Shown here one piece after another: positions 1 to 5,905 of a stretch of 21,609 nt of DNA (position 1 is its first letter; every line of letters starts with the position of its first letter). The DNA lies in the NCBI GenBank assembly GCA_036001225.1, contig DASYUM010000146.1, positions 1-21,609 of the forward strand, read 5' to 3'. The position numbers and the translations under genes were made by a program. The notes under the pieces are model-generated. The model ran no database searches, was not told the DNA's origin, and worked only from the letters and a program-made list of their open reading frames with translations. The DNA is from DASYUM01 sp036001225 (GTDB lineage Bacteria > Methylomirabilota > Methylomirabilia > Rokubacteriales > DASRDR01).

Positions 1-33
1 GCTGACGCCGGGGCCCGGAGCGAAGGCCGCCGC

Positions 34-63
34 GTCGGAGGGGCCGTTGACGCCCCCTCCGAC
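34..63. repeat. GC-rich hairpin repeat, copy A
   Basis: An inverted repeat with arms GTCGGAGGGG (34-43) and CCCCTCCGAC (54-63). It is near-identical to the hairpin at 4933-4961: the same arms, a loop of GTTGA against GTCGA, and a similar flank (CCATCAAG against CAATCTAG). The similarity across arms, loop and flank suggests copies of one repeat rather than two unrelated terminators. No gene could be supported in 1-33; a TGA at 3-5 could end an upstream gene, but this cannot be judged. Confidence 0.6.
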
Positions 64-164
64 CATCAAGGAACCTGTCGGACTCACTGGGCTCCGCGGG
101 ACGCCGAACCGCCACGCTGTGATGTTCCACTCCCACCAAACTCCGCGGGCTCGGAGGGGGGGCA

Positions 165-192
165 TCGGGGGGGTTTTCCGAAACCCCCCCGA
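165..192 (-). terminator. Perfect 12-bp hairpin after the pirin gene
   Basis: The arms TCGGGGGGGTTT (165-176) and AAACCCCCCCGA (181-192) are perfectly complementary around a TCCG tetraloop. The hairpin starts four bases beyond the pirin stop codon on the minus strand. There is no clear U-tract after the stem, so it may be a weak terminator or an mRNA 3'-end stabiliser. A partial copy of the other repeat arm (TCGGAGGGGG) begins at 151. Confidence 0.6.
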
Positions 193-196
193 AAAG

Positions 197-895
197 CTAG
201 GGGAGGTCGAGGAGGAGCAGGTCGGCCGAGCGGGTTCCCTTCAGCTCGATCCCGGTTTCGTCCTCCACCCGGGCGGCGTCGCCAGACTCCAGGGCGTGGC
301 CAGCGGCCGTCGCCGCCCCGCCGATGGTGAAGAGGTACGCGCGGCGCCTCGGGCCGAGGTCGTGGGTGACCGCCTCCCCCGCGCCGAGCCGGACCCGGTA
401 GATCGTGGCCGCCTGCCCGATCCGCAGCGCCCCCGGCCGCTCCTCACCGGAGGCGAGCGCGACCAGCGGGCCCAGGCTGGCGTCGTGCGGGAACGGGGCC
501 TGGGCCCAGCGGGGGCGGCCACCCGGCCGCGCCGGCTGGATCCAGATCTGGAGGAGATGGACCGGCACCGTGGGGGAGGGGTTGCGCTCGGCGTGAACGA
601 TCCCGGTCCCCGCCGACATCACCTGCACCTCCTCGGCTTCCACCAAGCCGCGGTTGCCCTGATTGTCCTCGTGCTCCAGGGTGCCGCTCAGCAGGATGGT
701 CACGATCTCCATGTCGCGGTGGGGGTGCATGGGGAAGCCGCTCCGGGGCCGGATCGTGTCGTCGTTGAAGACCCGCAGCGGGCCGAACGAGACCCGGGCG
801 GGGTCGTAGTAGTGGTCGAACGAAAAGTGCCAGTAGGCGGAGAGCCAGTCGTTCTGGAAGTGGTACCGCTGGTCGTGCCGATCGACGTGGAGCAT
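197..895 (-). CDS. Pirin family protein
   Basis: Pirins are bicupin iron proteins; some act as quercetin 2,3-dioxygenases and others as redox-linked regulators. This 232-residue protein has the usual bacterial pirin length of about 230. The four metal ligands of the N-terminal cupin are visible as H57 and H59 (FPMHPHRDME) and H101 and E103 (GTGIVHAE), the same spacing as in human pirin. The ATG at 893-895 was chosen because the N-terminus begins at the conserved region and AAGGGA lies just upstream; the open frame extends 30 codons further without family-like sequence. It lies 38 bp after a small lipoprotein gene on the same strand and probably shares its transcript. Substrate and partner cannot be told from sequence. 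Confidence 0.93.
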   Translation of the reverse strand: MLHVDRHDQRYHFQNDWLSAYWHFSFDHYYDPARVSFGPLRVFNDDTIRPRSGFPMHPHRDMEIVTILLSGTLEHEDNQGNRGLVEAEEVQVMSAGTGIVHAERNPSPTVPVHLLQIWIQPARPGGRPRWAQAPFPHDASLGPLVALASGEERPGALRIGQAATIYRVRLGAGEAVTHDLGPRRRAYLFTIGGAATAAGHALESGDAARVEDETGIELKGTRSADLLLLDLP

Positions 896-933
896 CGGGG
901 TCCCTTTCGACGGAGCGCGGGGCGACGGCGCGG

Positions 934-1308
934 CTAGGGCTGGTGCACGGCCGAGTTGACGATCCGGCCCTCGGGGTTCACCCAAAAGAGGTAGGAGCGG
1001 ACGTAGACCGTCGGCAGGCGGTACGCCTCCTGGGCCGCGGCCTGGGCGGCGCCGTAGGGACCAAGGGCCCGCACGGCGGGGCCGGCGCGTTCGAAGCTGC
1101 GCGCGGTGTTCTTGGTCACCTCTTCATAGATCAGGACGCGCAGGTCGCCGTCCTGCACCTCCCGGGTGGCGGAGCCCCAGTCCTTTTCGAGGACGGCCAC
1201 CGGCCGGCCCACCCACACCCGCAGCTCTTCGGGACTCACGCCGCGCGCGCAGCCGCTGGCGCCGGCCAGCGCGAGCAGCGCGACGAGCAGGTGGCGCGGC
1301 CGGCGCAT
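934..1308 (-). CDS. Small outer-membrane-type lipoprotein, SmpA/OmlA-like
   Basis: The predicted 124-residue product starts with an arginine-rich n-region, a Leu/Ala core and ASGC ending at C20, a plausible lipobox, so it should be a lipid-anchored envelope protein. The mature part carries a pattern reminiscent of SmpA/OmlA (BamE-like) small lipoproteins: WVGRPVAVLEKDWG followed by a short beta-rich stretch (LRVLIYEE) and SYLFWVNPEGRIV near the C-terminus. I call this similarity, not membership. The ATG at 1306-1308 is preceded by GGAG at good spacing and gives a proper signal peptide; upstream in-frame ATGs would bury it. It is divergent from the epimerase gene, with 97 bp between them, and probably cotranscribed with pirin. 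Confidence 0.75.
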   Translation of the reverse strand: MRRPRHLLVALLALAGASGCARGVSPEELRVWVGRPVAVLEKDWGSATREVQDGDLRVLIYEEVTKNTARSFERAGPAVRALGPYGAAQAAAQEAYRLPTVYVRSYLFWVNPEGRIVNSAVHQP

Positions 1309-1365
1309 GAGGGCTCCATCGTACACCATCGGGCCGTCCAGCGTCATGGACTCGGCCCCCGCGTG

Positions 1366-1371
1366 TATACT
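1366..1371 (+). promoter_or_regulatory. Candidate -10 element upstream of the epimerase
   Basis: TATACT matches the sigma70 -10 consensus at five of six positions and stands out in GC-rich DNA. It would place transcription start about 28 bp before the GTG at 1406. I do not see a convincing -35 hexamer at the right distance, so the call is tentative. Confidence 0.3.
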
Positions 1372-1405
1372 CGGGAAGGCCGATCCGGCGGACGGAGGCG
1401 CGCGC

Positions 1406-2569
1406 GTGACAGAGCGAGTGCTGGTGACGGGCGGAGCCGGCTTCATCGGCTCTCACCTCGTGGACGCGCTGGTCAGACGCGGGGACGCCGTGCGCGTGCT
1501 CGACAGCCTCATCGACCAGGCGCACCCGACCGGCCACGCCCGCTTCCTCTCCCCCGACGCCGAGCTGATCGTGGGCGACCTCCGCGACCGCACGACCGTG
1601 GACCGCGCTCTCGACGGCGTCACCGTCGTCTGGCACCAGGGCGGCATGGTCGGGAACGGCCAGTCGATGTACGACGTCCGGCGCTACATCGACGTGAACG
1701 CCGTCGGGACGGCCACCCTGCTGGAGGCGATGCTGGCTCGTCGGGCCCAGTTCCGGCGCCTGGTGGTCGCCTCCTCGATGGTCGTCTACGGCGATGGCGC
1801 CTATCAGTGTTCCGAGCACGGCCGGGTGGCCGGCGTCATCCGGCCGCTGGAGCGGCTCCGCCGAGGAGCCTGGGAGCCGATCTGCCCCCGTTGTGGCCAG
1901 GACGTGGCGCCGGTGCCGACCCCGGAGGATCACCCGCGGGAGCCGACCAGCACCTACGCGATCTCCAAACGCGACCAGGAGGAGCTGGCGTTGGTCCTCG
2001 GCCGGGCCCACGGACTGCCGACCGTCGTGCTCCGCTACCTCAACACCTACGGCTCGCGCCAGTCGCTCGGCAATCCCTACACCGGCGTCGCCGCCATCAT
2101 CGCCACCCGGCTCCTGAACGGCCGGCCGCCGCTCATCTTCGAGGACGGCCGGCAGCGGCGCGACTTCGTCCACGTCTCCGACGTCGTGCAGGCGAACCTG
2201 GCCGCCGCCGATGCCGGCGAGGCCGGGCTCTACGAGGCCTACAACGTCGGCACCGGGCGCTCGGTCACGGTGCTCGAGCTGGCCTCCCTCATCGCCCGAG
2301 GACTCGGGGTTGAGGCGGAGATCGGGCCGAGCGGCGAGTTCCGGGTGGGGGACATCCGCCACTGCTTCGCCGACGTCTCCCGGGCAAAGGCCCGGCTGGG
2401 GTGGCAGGCACGGCGCGAGCTGGCTGGCGGCATCGCCGAGTTGCTCGAGTGGGCGGCCGGCGAGAAGCCGGAGGACCGGACCGACGGCGCCAACGCCGAG
2501 CTGCGGGCCCGCCGGCTCATCGCCGGGGTCGAGCCGCCGGCGAGCTCCCGGCCGGCCACGCCCGCTTGA
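1406..2569 (+). CDS. NAD-dependent epimerase, dTDP-L-rhamnose 4-epimerase-like
   Basis: An extended short-chain dehydrogenase/reductase of 387 residues. The Rossmann motif GGAGFIGS is at residues 9-16, and the catalytic YxxxK is Y184/K188 in STYAISKRDQEEL. Further family segments are YGSRQSLGNPYTGVAAI and FEDGRQRRDFVHVSDVVQAN. These, together with a Cys/His-containing insertion (C135-S-E-H138 and C160-P-R-C163), match what I recall of WbiB-type dTDP-L-rhamnose 4-epimerases, which make dTDP-6-deoxy-L-talose for surface polysaccharide. The exact sugar nucleotide is inference. The GTG start at 1406 has GGAGG at 1394-1398, seven bases upstream, and puts the Rossmann motif at the N-terminus. The next gene, a glycosyltransferase, starts one base after the stop, so the two are probably translationally coupled. 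Confidence 0.88.
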   Translation: MTERVLVTGGAGFIGSHLVDALVRRGDAVRVLDSLIDQAHPTGHARFLSPDAELIVGDLRDRTTVDRALDGVTVVWHQGGMVGNGQSMYDVRRYIDVNAVGTATLLEAMLARRAQFRRLVVASSMVVYGDGAYQCSEHGRVAGVIRPLERLRRGAWEPICPRCGQDVAPVPTPEDHPREPTSTYAISKRDQEELALVLGRAHGLPTVVLRYLNTYGSRQSLGNPYTGVAAIIATRLLNGRPPLIFEDGRQRRDFVHVSDVVQANLAAADAGEAGLYEAYNVGTGRSVTVLELASLIARGLGVEAEIGPSGEFRVGDIRHCFADVSRAKARLGWQARRELAGGIAELLEWAAGEKPEDRTDGANAELRARRLIAGVEPPASSRPATPA

Positions 2570-2570
2570 C

Positions 2571-3278
2571 GTGGCGGACCTGCCCGCGTCGCCGGGCGCC
2601 GGCGTCGCGGTGATCATCCCGGCGCTCGACGAGGAGGACGCGATCGGCGCCGTCGTGCGGGCCGTGCCCCCGGGGCTCGTCGCCGACCTCGTCGTGGTGG
2701 ACAACGGCTCGACCGATCGCACGGCCGCGGTGGCGCGCGCGGCGGGCGCGCACGTCGTCGTCGAGTCCCGGCGCGGCTACGGAGCCGCCTGCTGGGCGGG
2801 GGTCCAGGCGCTCGGCCCCGGGATCGCGATCGTCGCCTTCCTCGACGGTGACGGCAGCCAGGACCCGGCCGAGCTGCCACGGGTCCTCGCCCCCATCGTC
2901 GCCGGCGAGGCCGATCTCGTCCTCGGCGCGCGGAGGTTCGACGCGGCGGCGGCCGCCGACCATGGGCGGCACGCGGTGCTGGGGACGCGCGCGGTCGCGC
3001 TCGTCCTCCGCTGGCGGTGGGGCCTCGCGGTCCGGGACATCGGGCCCTTCCGGGCGATCCGGCGGGAGGCGCTTCTCGCCCTCGGCCTCCGCGACCGCAG
3101 CTACGGCTGGCCCGTCGAGATGGTCGTCAAGGCGGCCCGGGCGCGGCTCCGGATCGCCGAGGTGGACGTCACCCAGCGCCCCCGGCTCGGAGGTCGGTCG
3201 AAGGTCGCCGGGACGCTCGGCGGCAGCCTCCGGGCCGGCTGGCGGTTCGTTCGGGTGGCGTTGCGGGACGGCCGGTGA
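2571..3278 (+). CDS. Family 2 glycosyltransferase (DPM/TIGR04283-like)
   Basis: This 235-residue protein has a GT-A fold signature: VAVIIPALDEED at residues 12-23, VVVDNGSTDRT at 41-51 and the metal/nucleotide-binding DGDGSQDP at 92-99. It transfers a sugar from a nucleotide donor to a lipid or other acceptor, neither of which can be told from sequence. There is no C-terminal membrane anchor, so it is a short, probably membrane-peripheral form. The GTG at 2571, one base after the epimerase TGA, is the only sensible start before the conserved N-terminal strand; no independent Shine-Dalgarno is evident, consistent with coupling. Pairing with a downstream DUF2064 (TIGR04282) protein is a recurrent arrangement for these two transferase families. 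Confidence 0.88.
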   Translation: MADLPASPGAGVAVIIPALDEEDAIGAVVRAVPPGLVADLVVVDNGSTDRTAAVARAAGAHVVVESRRGYGAACWAGVQALGPGIAIVAFLDGDGSQDPAELPRVLAPIVAGEADLVLGARRFDAAAAADHGRHAVLGTRAVALVLRWRWGLAVRDIGPFRAIRREALLALGLRDRSYGWPVEMVVKAARARLRIAEVDVTQRPRLGGRSKVAGTLGGSLRAGWRFVRVALRDGR

Positions 3279-3324
3279 GCCGGCCCGGGCCGATGCCCGT
3301 CGCCCAGGGTCGTCCTCGGCGCTC

Positions 3325-3422
3325 GGCACGCCTCAACGTATGCGGCATACGCCTCGGCGTGCCTCGCGCCTGCGTCCTACCTGGGCTCGAGCCTCGGCCC
3401 GGTCCCACCGGGAGACCCGGTG
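3325..3422. other. Inverted-repeat-rich leader between GT2 and the fusion gene
   Basis: The 169-bp gap 3279-3447 holds several perfect inverted repeats. Outer arms GGCACGCC (3325-3332) and GGCGTGCC (3356-3363) enclose a nested CGTATG/CATACG stem (3337-3342 with 3346-3351, CGG loop). A palindrome GGCTCGAGCC lies at 3384-3393, and a 7-bp stem CACCGGG/CCCGGTG with an AGA loop at 3406-3422 ends 25 bases before the next start codon. This could be a structured mRNA leader, a dispersed repeat or an operator region; the sequence alone does not decide. No open reading frame here looks genuine. Confidence 0.45.
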
Positions 3423-3447
3423 CCGCCGCATCTCCGAGGGTACCGTA

Positions 3448-4764
3448 GTGAGCGGGTCGTCGGCGCGGGTCGCGGTGGCCGTCATGGCCAAGGTGCCGAC
3501 CGCCGGCGAGGTCAAGACGCGGCTCTGCCCACCGCTGACGCCCGTTCAGGCGGCCACGCTGGCCCGCTGCTTTCTCCAGGACCGCGTGGAGCAGCTCGGC
3601 GCGCTCGAGGCGGCCGATCCCCTGGTCGCCTTCGCGCCCCCCGAGGGGGAAGCGGAGATGCGCGAGCTGCTCCCGAACGCCGTGCGGCTGGTTCCCCAGA
3701 GCGGCGCCGACCTCGGCGCCCGACTCGACCGGCTCCTCTCCGATCTGCTCGCCGACGGCTACCCGGGCGCGATCGCGGTCGACGCGGACAGCCCGACGCT
3801 GCCGACCGCGTTCCTGGGCCGGGCTTGCGCCCATCTGCTGGACGAGACCGCCGACGTGGTCGTCGGCCCGTGCGAAGACGGCGGCTACTACCTGCTCGGC
3901 CTCCGGCGGCCCGCGCCGGCGCTCTTTCGCGAGATGCCCTGGAGCACGCCGGCGGTCCTCGACGAAACCCTCGCCCGGGCCCGGCGGTTGGGGCTGCGGG
4001 TGGCGCTGTTGCCGGCGTGGTTCGACGTCGATCGTGAAGAGGACCTTGCCCGTCTCCGGGCCGGCGGGCCGCCGGCGGGATCGCCGGCCGGGCCGCCGTT
4101 CTCGCCGCGACGGACGCTCGCCTTCCTGGAGGCCCTGGCCGCATCCCGCGCGGGGACGGCGGTCACCTTGCGGCCCGCGGACGCGGACGAACGACGCCCA
4201 TCGGCGCCGGAGGGGCGGCGCGGGCTCGCCGAGGTGCCCTGGCAGACCCGTTCGACACGGATCGTCTACCAGAACCCGTGGATCCGCGTGGACGAGGACC
4301 GAGTCGAGCTGCCGGACGGGCGCTCGACCATCTACGGCGTCGTTCGCTGCGGCGAGTGCGTGGGCGTCCTGCCGTTCCTCGATCCCGACACCGTGGTGCT
4401 GATCCGGCAGTATCGCTACGTCGCGCGCGGCGTCTTCTGGGAGATGCCGACCGGCGGCGTCCATCCGGGCGAGAGCCTGGAGGTGGCGGCCCAGCGCGAA
4501 CTGGGCGAGGAGATCGGCCACCGGGCGGGGCGGCTGATCCCGCTCGTGTCCTATCACACGTCGAAGAGCGTGGTGGACGAGACCGCCCACCTCTTCGCCG
4601 CCGAGGCGCTGGCGCCGGTCTCGACGCCGCCCGACGCGACCGAGTTCATCGAGGTGCGACCGGTCCCCTTCGCCGAGGCGCTCCGGATGGTCGAACAGGG
4701 CGAGATCAAGGACAGCATGACCGTGATCGCGGTGCTCCACGCCGCTCGACGGCGGGGGCGCTGA
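3448..4764 (+). CDS. Fusion: DUF2064 (TIGR04282) transferase domain plus NUDIX hydrolase
   Basis: One uninterrupted 438-codon frame carries two domains. Residues 1 to about 215 are a DUF2064/TIGR04282 nucleotidyltransferase-like GT-A domain, with KVPTAGEVKTRL (15-26), DADSPTLP (112-119) and GPCEDGGYYLLGL (140-152). A Pro/Ala/Arg-rich linker of about 50 residues follows. Residues from about 265 to 438 form a NUDIX domain of the ADP-ribose/nucleotide-sugar pyrophosphatase type, with a complete NUDIX box (G336 through G357, containing REL-x-EE-I-G). The GTG at 3448 has CGAGGG seven bases upstream; ATG 3484 is an alternative but would remove the first strand. Each domain is normally a separate protein, so a nucleotide-sugar or sugar-phosphate housekeeping role is plausible but inferred. 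No sign of frameshift is seen at the join. Confidence 0.88.
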   Translation: MSGSSARVAVAVMAKVPTAGEVKTRLCPPLTPVQAATLARCFLQDRVEQLGALEAADPLVAFAPPEGEAEMRELLPNAVRLVPQSGADLGARLDRLLSDLLADGYPGAIAVDADSPTLPTAFLGRACAHLLDETADVVVGPCEDGGYYLLGLRRPAPALFREMPWSTPAVLDETLARARRLGLRVALLPAWFDVDREEDLARLRAGGPPAGSPAGPPFSPRRTLAFLEALAASRAGTAVTLRPADADERRPSAPEGRRGLAEVPWQTRSTRIVYQNPWIRVDEDRVELPDGRSTIYGVVRCGECVGVLPFLDPDTVVLIRQYRYVARGVFWEMPTGGVHPGESLEVAAQRELGEEIGHRAGRLIPLVSYHTSKSVVDETAHLFAAEALAPVSTPPDATEFIEVRPVPFAEALRMVEQGEIKDSMTVIAVLHAARRRGR

Positions 4765-4896
4765 GACGGGCGGAGGCGGCGACCTCGACGACCGCGGACG
4801 ACGCGGAGCCGTGACTGGCTCGGTCGACGAGGAGCCTATCGGGTCAAAAAGGCGCCGCGCGCCGCTGAACCGCCAAGGGTCGGTGGTCCGCTCCGA

Positions 4897-4916
4897 GCGC
4901 CGGCTTTTGCCGGCGC
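4897..4916. terminator. Bidirectional terminator-like hairpin between convergent genes
   Basis: GCGCCGGC (4897-4904) and GCCGGCGC (4909-4916) form a perfect 8-bp stem around a TTTT loop. It lies between the plus-strand fusion gene ending at 4764 and the minus-strand gene ending at 4966. There is no long U-tract on either side, so termination strength is uncertain. Confidence 0.5.
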
Positions 4917-4932
4917 AATTCTCCTGGAGGCC

Positions 4933-4961
4933 TCGGAGGGGGCCGTCGAGGCCCCCTCCGA
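4933..4961 (-). terminator. GC-rich hairpin repeat, copy B, after the small minus-strand gene
   Basis: TCGGAGGGGGCC (4933-4944) and GGCCCCCTCCGA (4950-4961) are a perfect 12-bp inverted repeat with a GTCGA loop, four bases beyond the stop of the gene at 4966-5256. The same sequence in slightly diverged form is at 34-63. Position suggests a terminator or 3'-end protector; sequence conservation suggests a dispersed repeat family. Confidence 0.6.
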
Positions 4962-4965
4962 CAAT

Positions 4966-5256
4966 CTAGTCGGCCGACGGCACAGAGTCCACGGCCGGCG
5001 GCGGTTCCGCCTCGATCCAGCTCCAGGGGACCGTGACCACGGTGCGCGGCGCGTCCAGTTCCACGCTCACGCGCCGCCCCGGCGTGTCCCAGCCTACCAC
5101 GATCCCGGCCGCGCCGGCGGGGACCCAGACCTTGTGGCTGGTGGCCAGCGGGTTCCGCAGCCGCACCCGGACCCCGGGCGCGACCAGCGGCGGCGGCAGC
5201 GGCGGCCGCCCGCCGAGGCGTCGGCGCAGGGACTGGAGCCAGCCGGCGACCCCCAT
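4966..5256 (-). CDS. Hypothetical small beta-rich protein
   Basis: I do not recognise this 96-residue product. After a short basic helix (WLQSLRRRLGG) and a proline-rich stretch, residues 27-82 alternate hydrophobic and polar residues in the manner of a small beta barrel (SH3- or KOW-like): PGVRVRLRNPL, GIVVGWDTPGRRVSVEL and VVTVPWSWIE. No signal peptide or membrane segment is seen. The ATG at 5254-5256 is preceded by a weak GTGGGG; the open frame runs 61 codons further upstream, but that part is unconvincing and overlaps the promoter region of the divergent gene. It ends in a perfect hairpin, which supports it being a real transcription unit. Confidence 0.55.
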   Translation of the reverse strand: MGVAGWLQSLRRRLGGRPPLPPPLVAPGVRVRLRNPLATSHKVWVPAGAAGIVVGWDTPGRRVSVELDAPRTVVTVPWSWIEAEPPPAVDSVPSAD

Positions 5257-5422
5257 TGCGCCCCACTCTAGCAGGGCCGGGAACAACCGGGTAGCGCCCG
5301 GGGGTGGAACAGTTGGCGCCTCGCGCGCGTTCCCCTGGCAGAGCGGTCGAAGCCCGCAGCCGCGCGATCCGGAAACAAGCGCGGTCGGCGCTGTGTGATA
5401 GACTGCGTTCGAGCGTCGAGTG

Positions 5423-5433
5423 AAAGGAGGTGA
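5423..5433 (+). promoter_or_regulatory. Full-length Shine-Dalgarno sequence
   Basis: AAAGGAGGTGA is complementary over all 11 bases to the canonical 16S rRNA 3' end. It lies four bases before ATG 5438 and seven before ATG 5441; GGAGG ends seven bases before the first. It is the strongest ribosome binding site in the window and implies high translation of the secreted protein that follows. Confidence 0.85.
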
Positions 5434-5437
5434 ACCC

Positions 5438-5842
5438 ATGATGAGACGTGCCTCTGCATGGATCGTGATGGTGGCCCTCGCGGTCGCGCTGGCGGCGCCG
5501 GTTCTTGCTCAGCAGGCGCCCGCTTCGTCCGCGCCCGCCAAGACCGAGCCCGCCAAGCCGGCCCCAGCCAAGGCGACCGAGGCCAAGGCGAAGGCAGCGA
5601 TCGGCACCGTGAAGAACGCATCGGCGGACACCCTGGTCTTGGTTGCCGGCAAGGACAAGAAGGAGATGACCTTCACCGTCAACAAGGACACCAAGGTGAC
5701 CAAGGCCGGCAAGGCCGCCAAAGTTGCCGACATCGCGGCCGACGACGCGGCGACGGTGACGTACACCGAGGCCGACGGAAAGATGGTCGCCAAGACCGTG
5801 GCCGTGAAGGCCAAGACCACAGCCGCCAAGCCCAAGTCCTAG
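5438..5842 (+). CDS. Secreted Lys/Ala-rich protein with DUF5666-like domain
   Basis: The 134-residue product begins with a clear signal peptide (MMRRASAW, a hydrophobic core, cleavage near VLAQ at about residue 26). It continues with an Ala/Pro/Lys linker of AKTEPAKPAP type and then a small beta domain from about residue 55: GTVKNASADTLVLV, MTFTVNKDTKVTK, ADIAADDAATVTYTEADG and MVAKTVAVK. That succession of strands resembles DUF5666, a small OB-like domain of unknown function in exported proteins. The basic, repetitive composition could also suit binding to an anionic surface polymer, but this is inference. Tandem ATGs at 5438 and 5441 sit behind a perfect Shine-Dalgarno, and a possible -10 TAGACT is at 5399. 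A hairpin with a short T-tract follows the stop, so it is probably monocistronic. Confidence 0.85.
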   Translation: MMRRASAWIVMVALAVALAAPVLAQQAPASSAPAKTEPAKPAPAKATEAKAKAAIGTVKNASADTLVLVAGKDKKEMTFTVNKDTKVTKAGKAAKVADIAADDAATVTYTEADGKMVAKTVAVKAKTTAAKPKS

Positions 5843-5851
5843 CGTTCTCGC

Positions 5852-5887
5852 TCGAAGGGGGGCTCGGCCCCCCCCTTCGACGCTTTT
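5852..5887 (+). terminator. Rho-independent-like terminator
   Basis: TCGAAGGGGGG (5852-5862) pairs perfectly with CCCCCCTTCGA (5870-5880) around a 7-base loop, followed by CGCTTTTCTC. It starts nine bases after the stop of the secreted DUF5666-like gene and ends just before the Ldh_2 ribosome binding site. It has the best T-tract of the hairpins in the window. Confidence 0.65.
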
Positions 5888-5905
5888 CTCTCGCGGGAGG
5901 ATCCC

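Noticed and set aside
1..33. The end of an upstream gene with TGA at 3-5
   Set aside because: There is too little sequence to identify a protein or to tell a stop codon from chance.
47..937. A plus-strand open frame opposite pirin
   Set aside because: It is antisense to a pirin with all four metal ligands, and its own translation has no recognisable features.
5376..5404. A promoter for the secreted DUF5666-like gene with -10 TAGACT at 5399
   Set aside because: No acceptable -35 is found 16-18 bp upstream, so it is mentioned in the gene entry but not listed as a feature.
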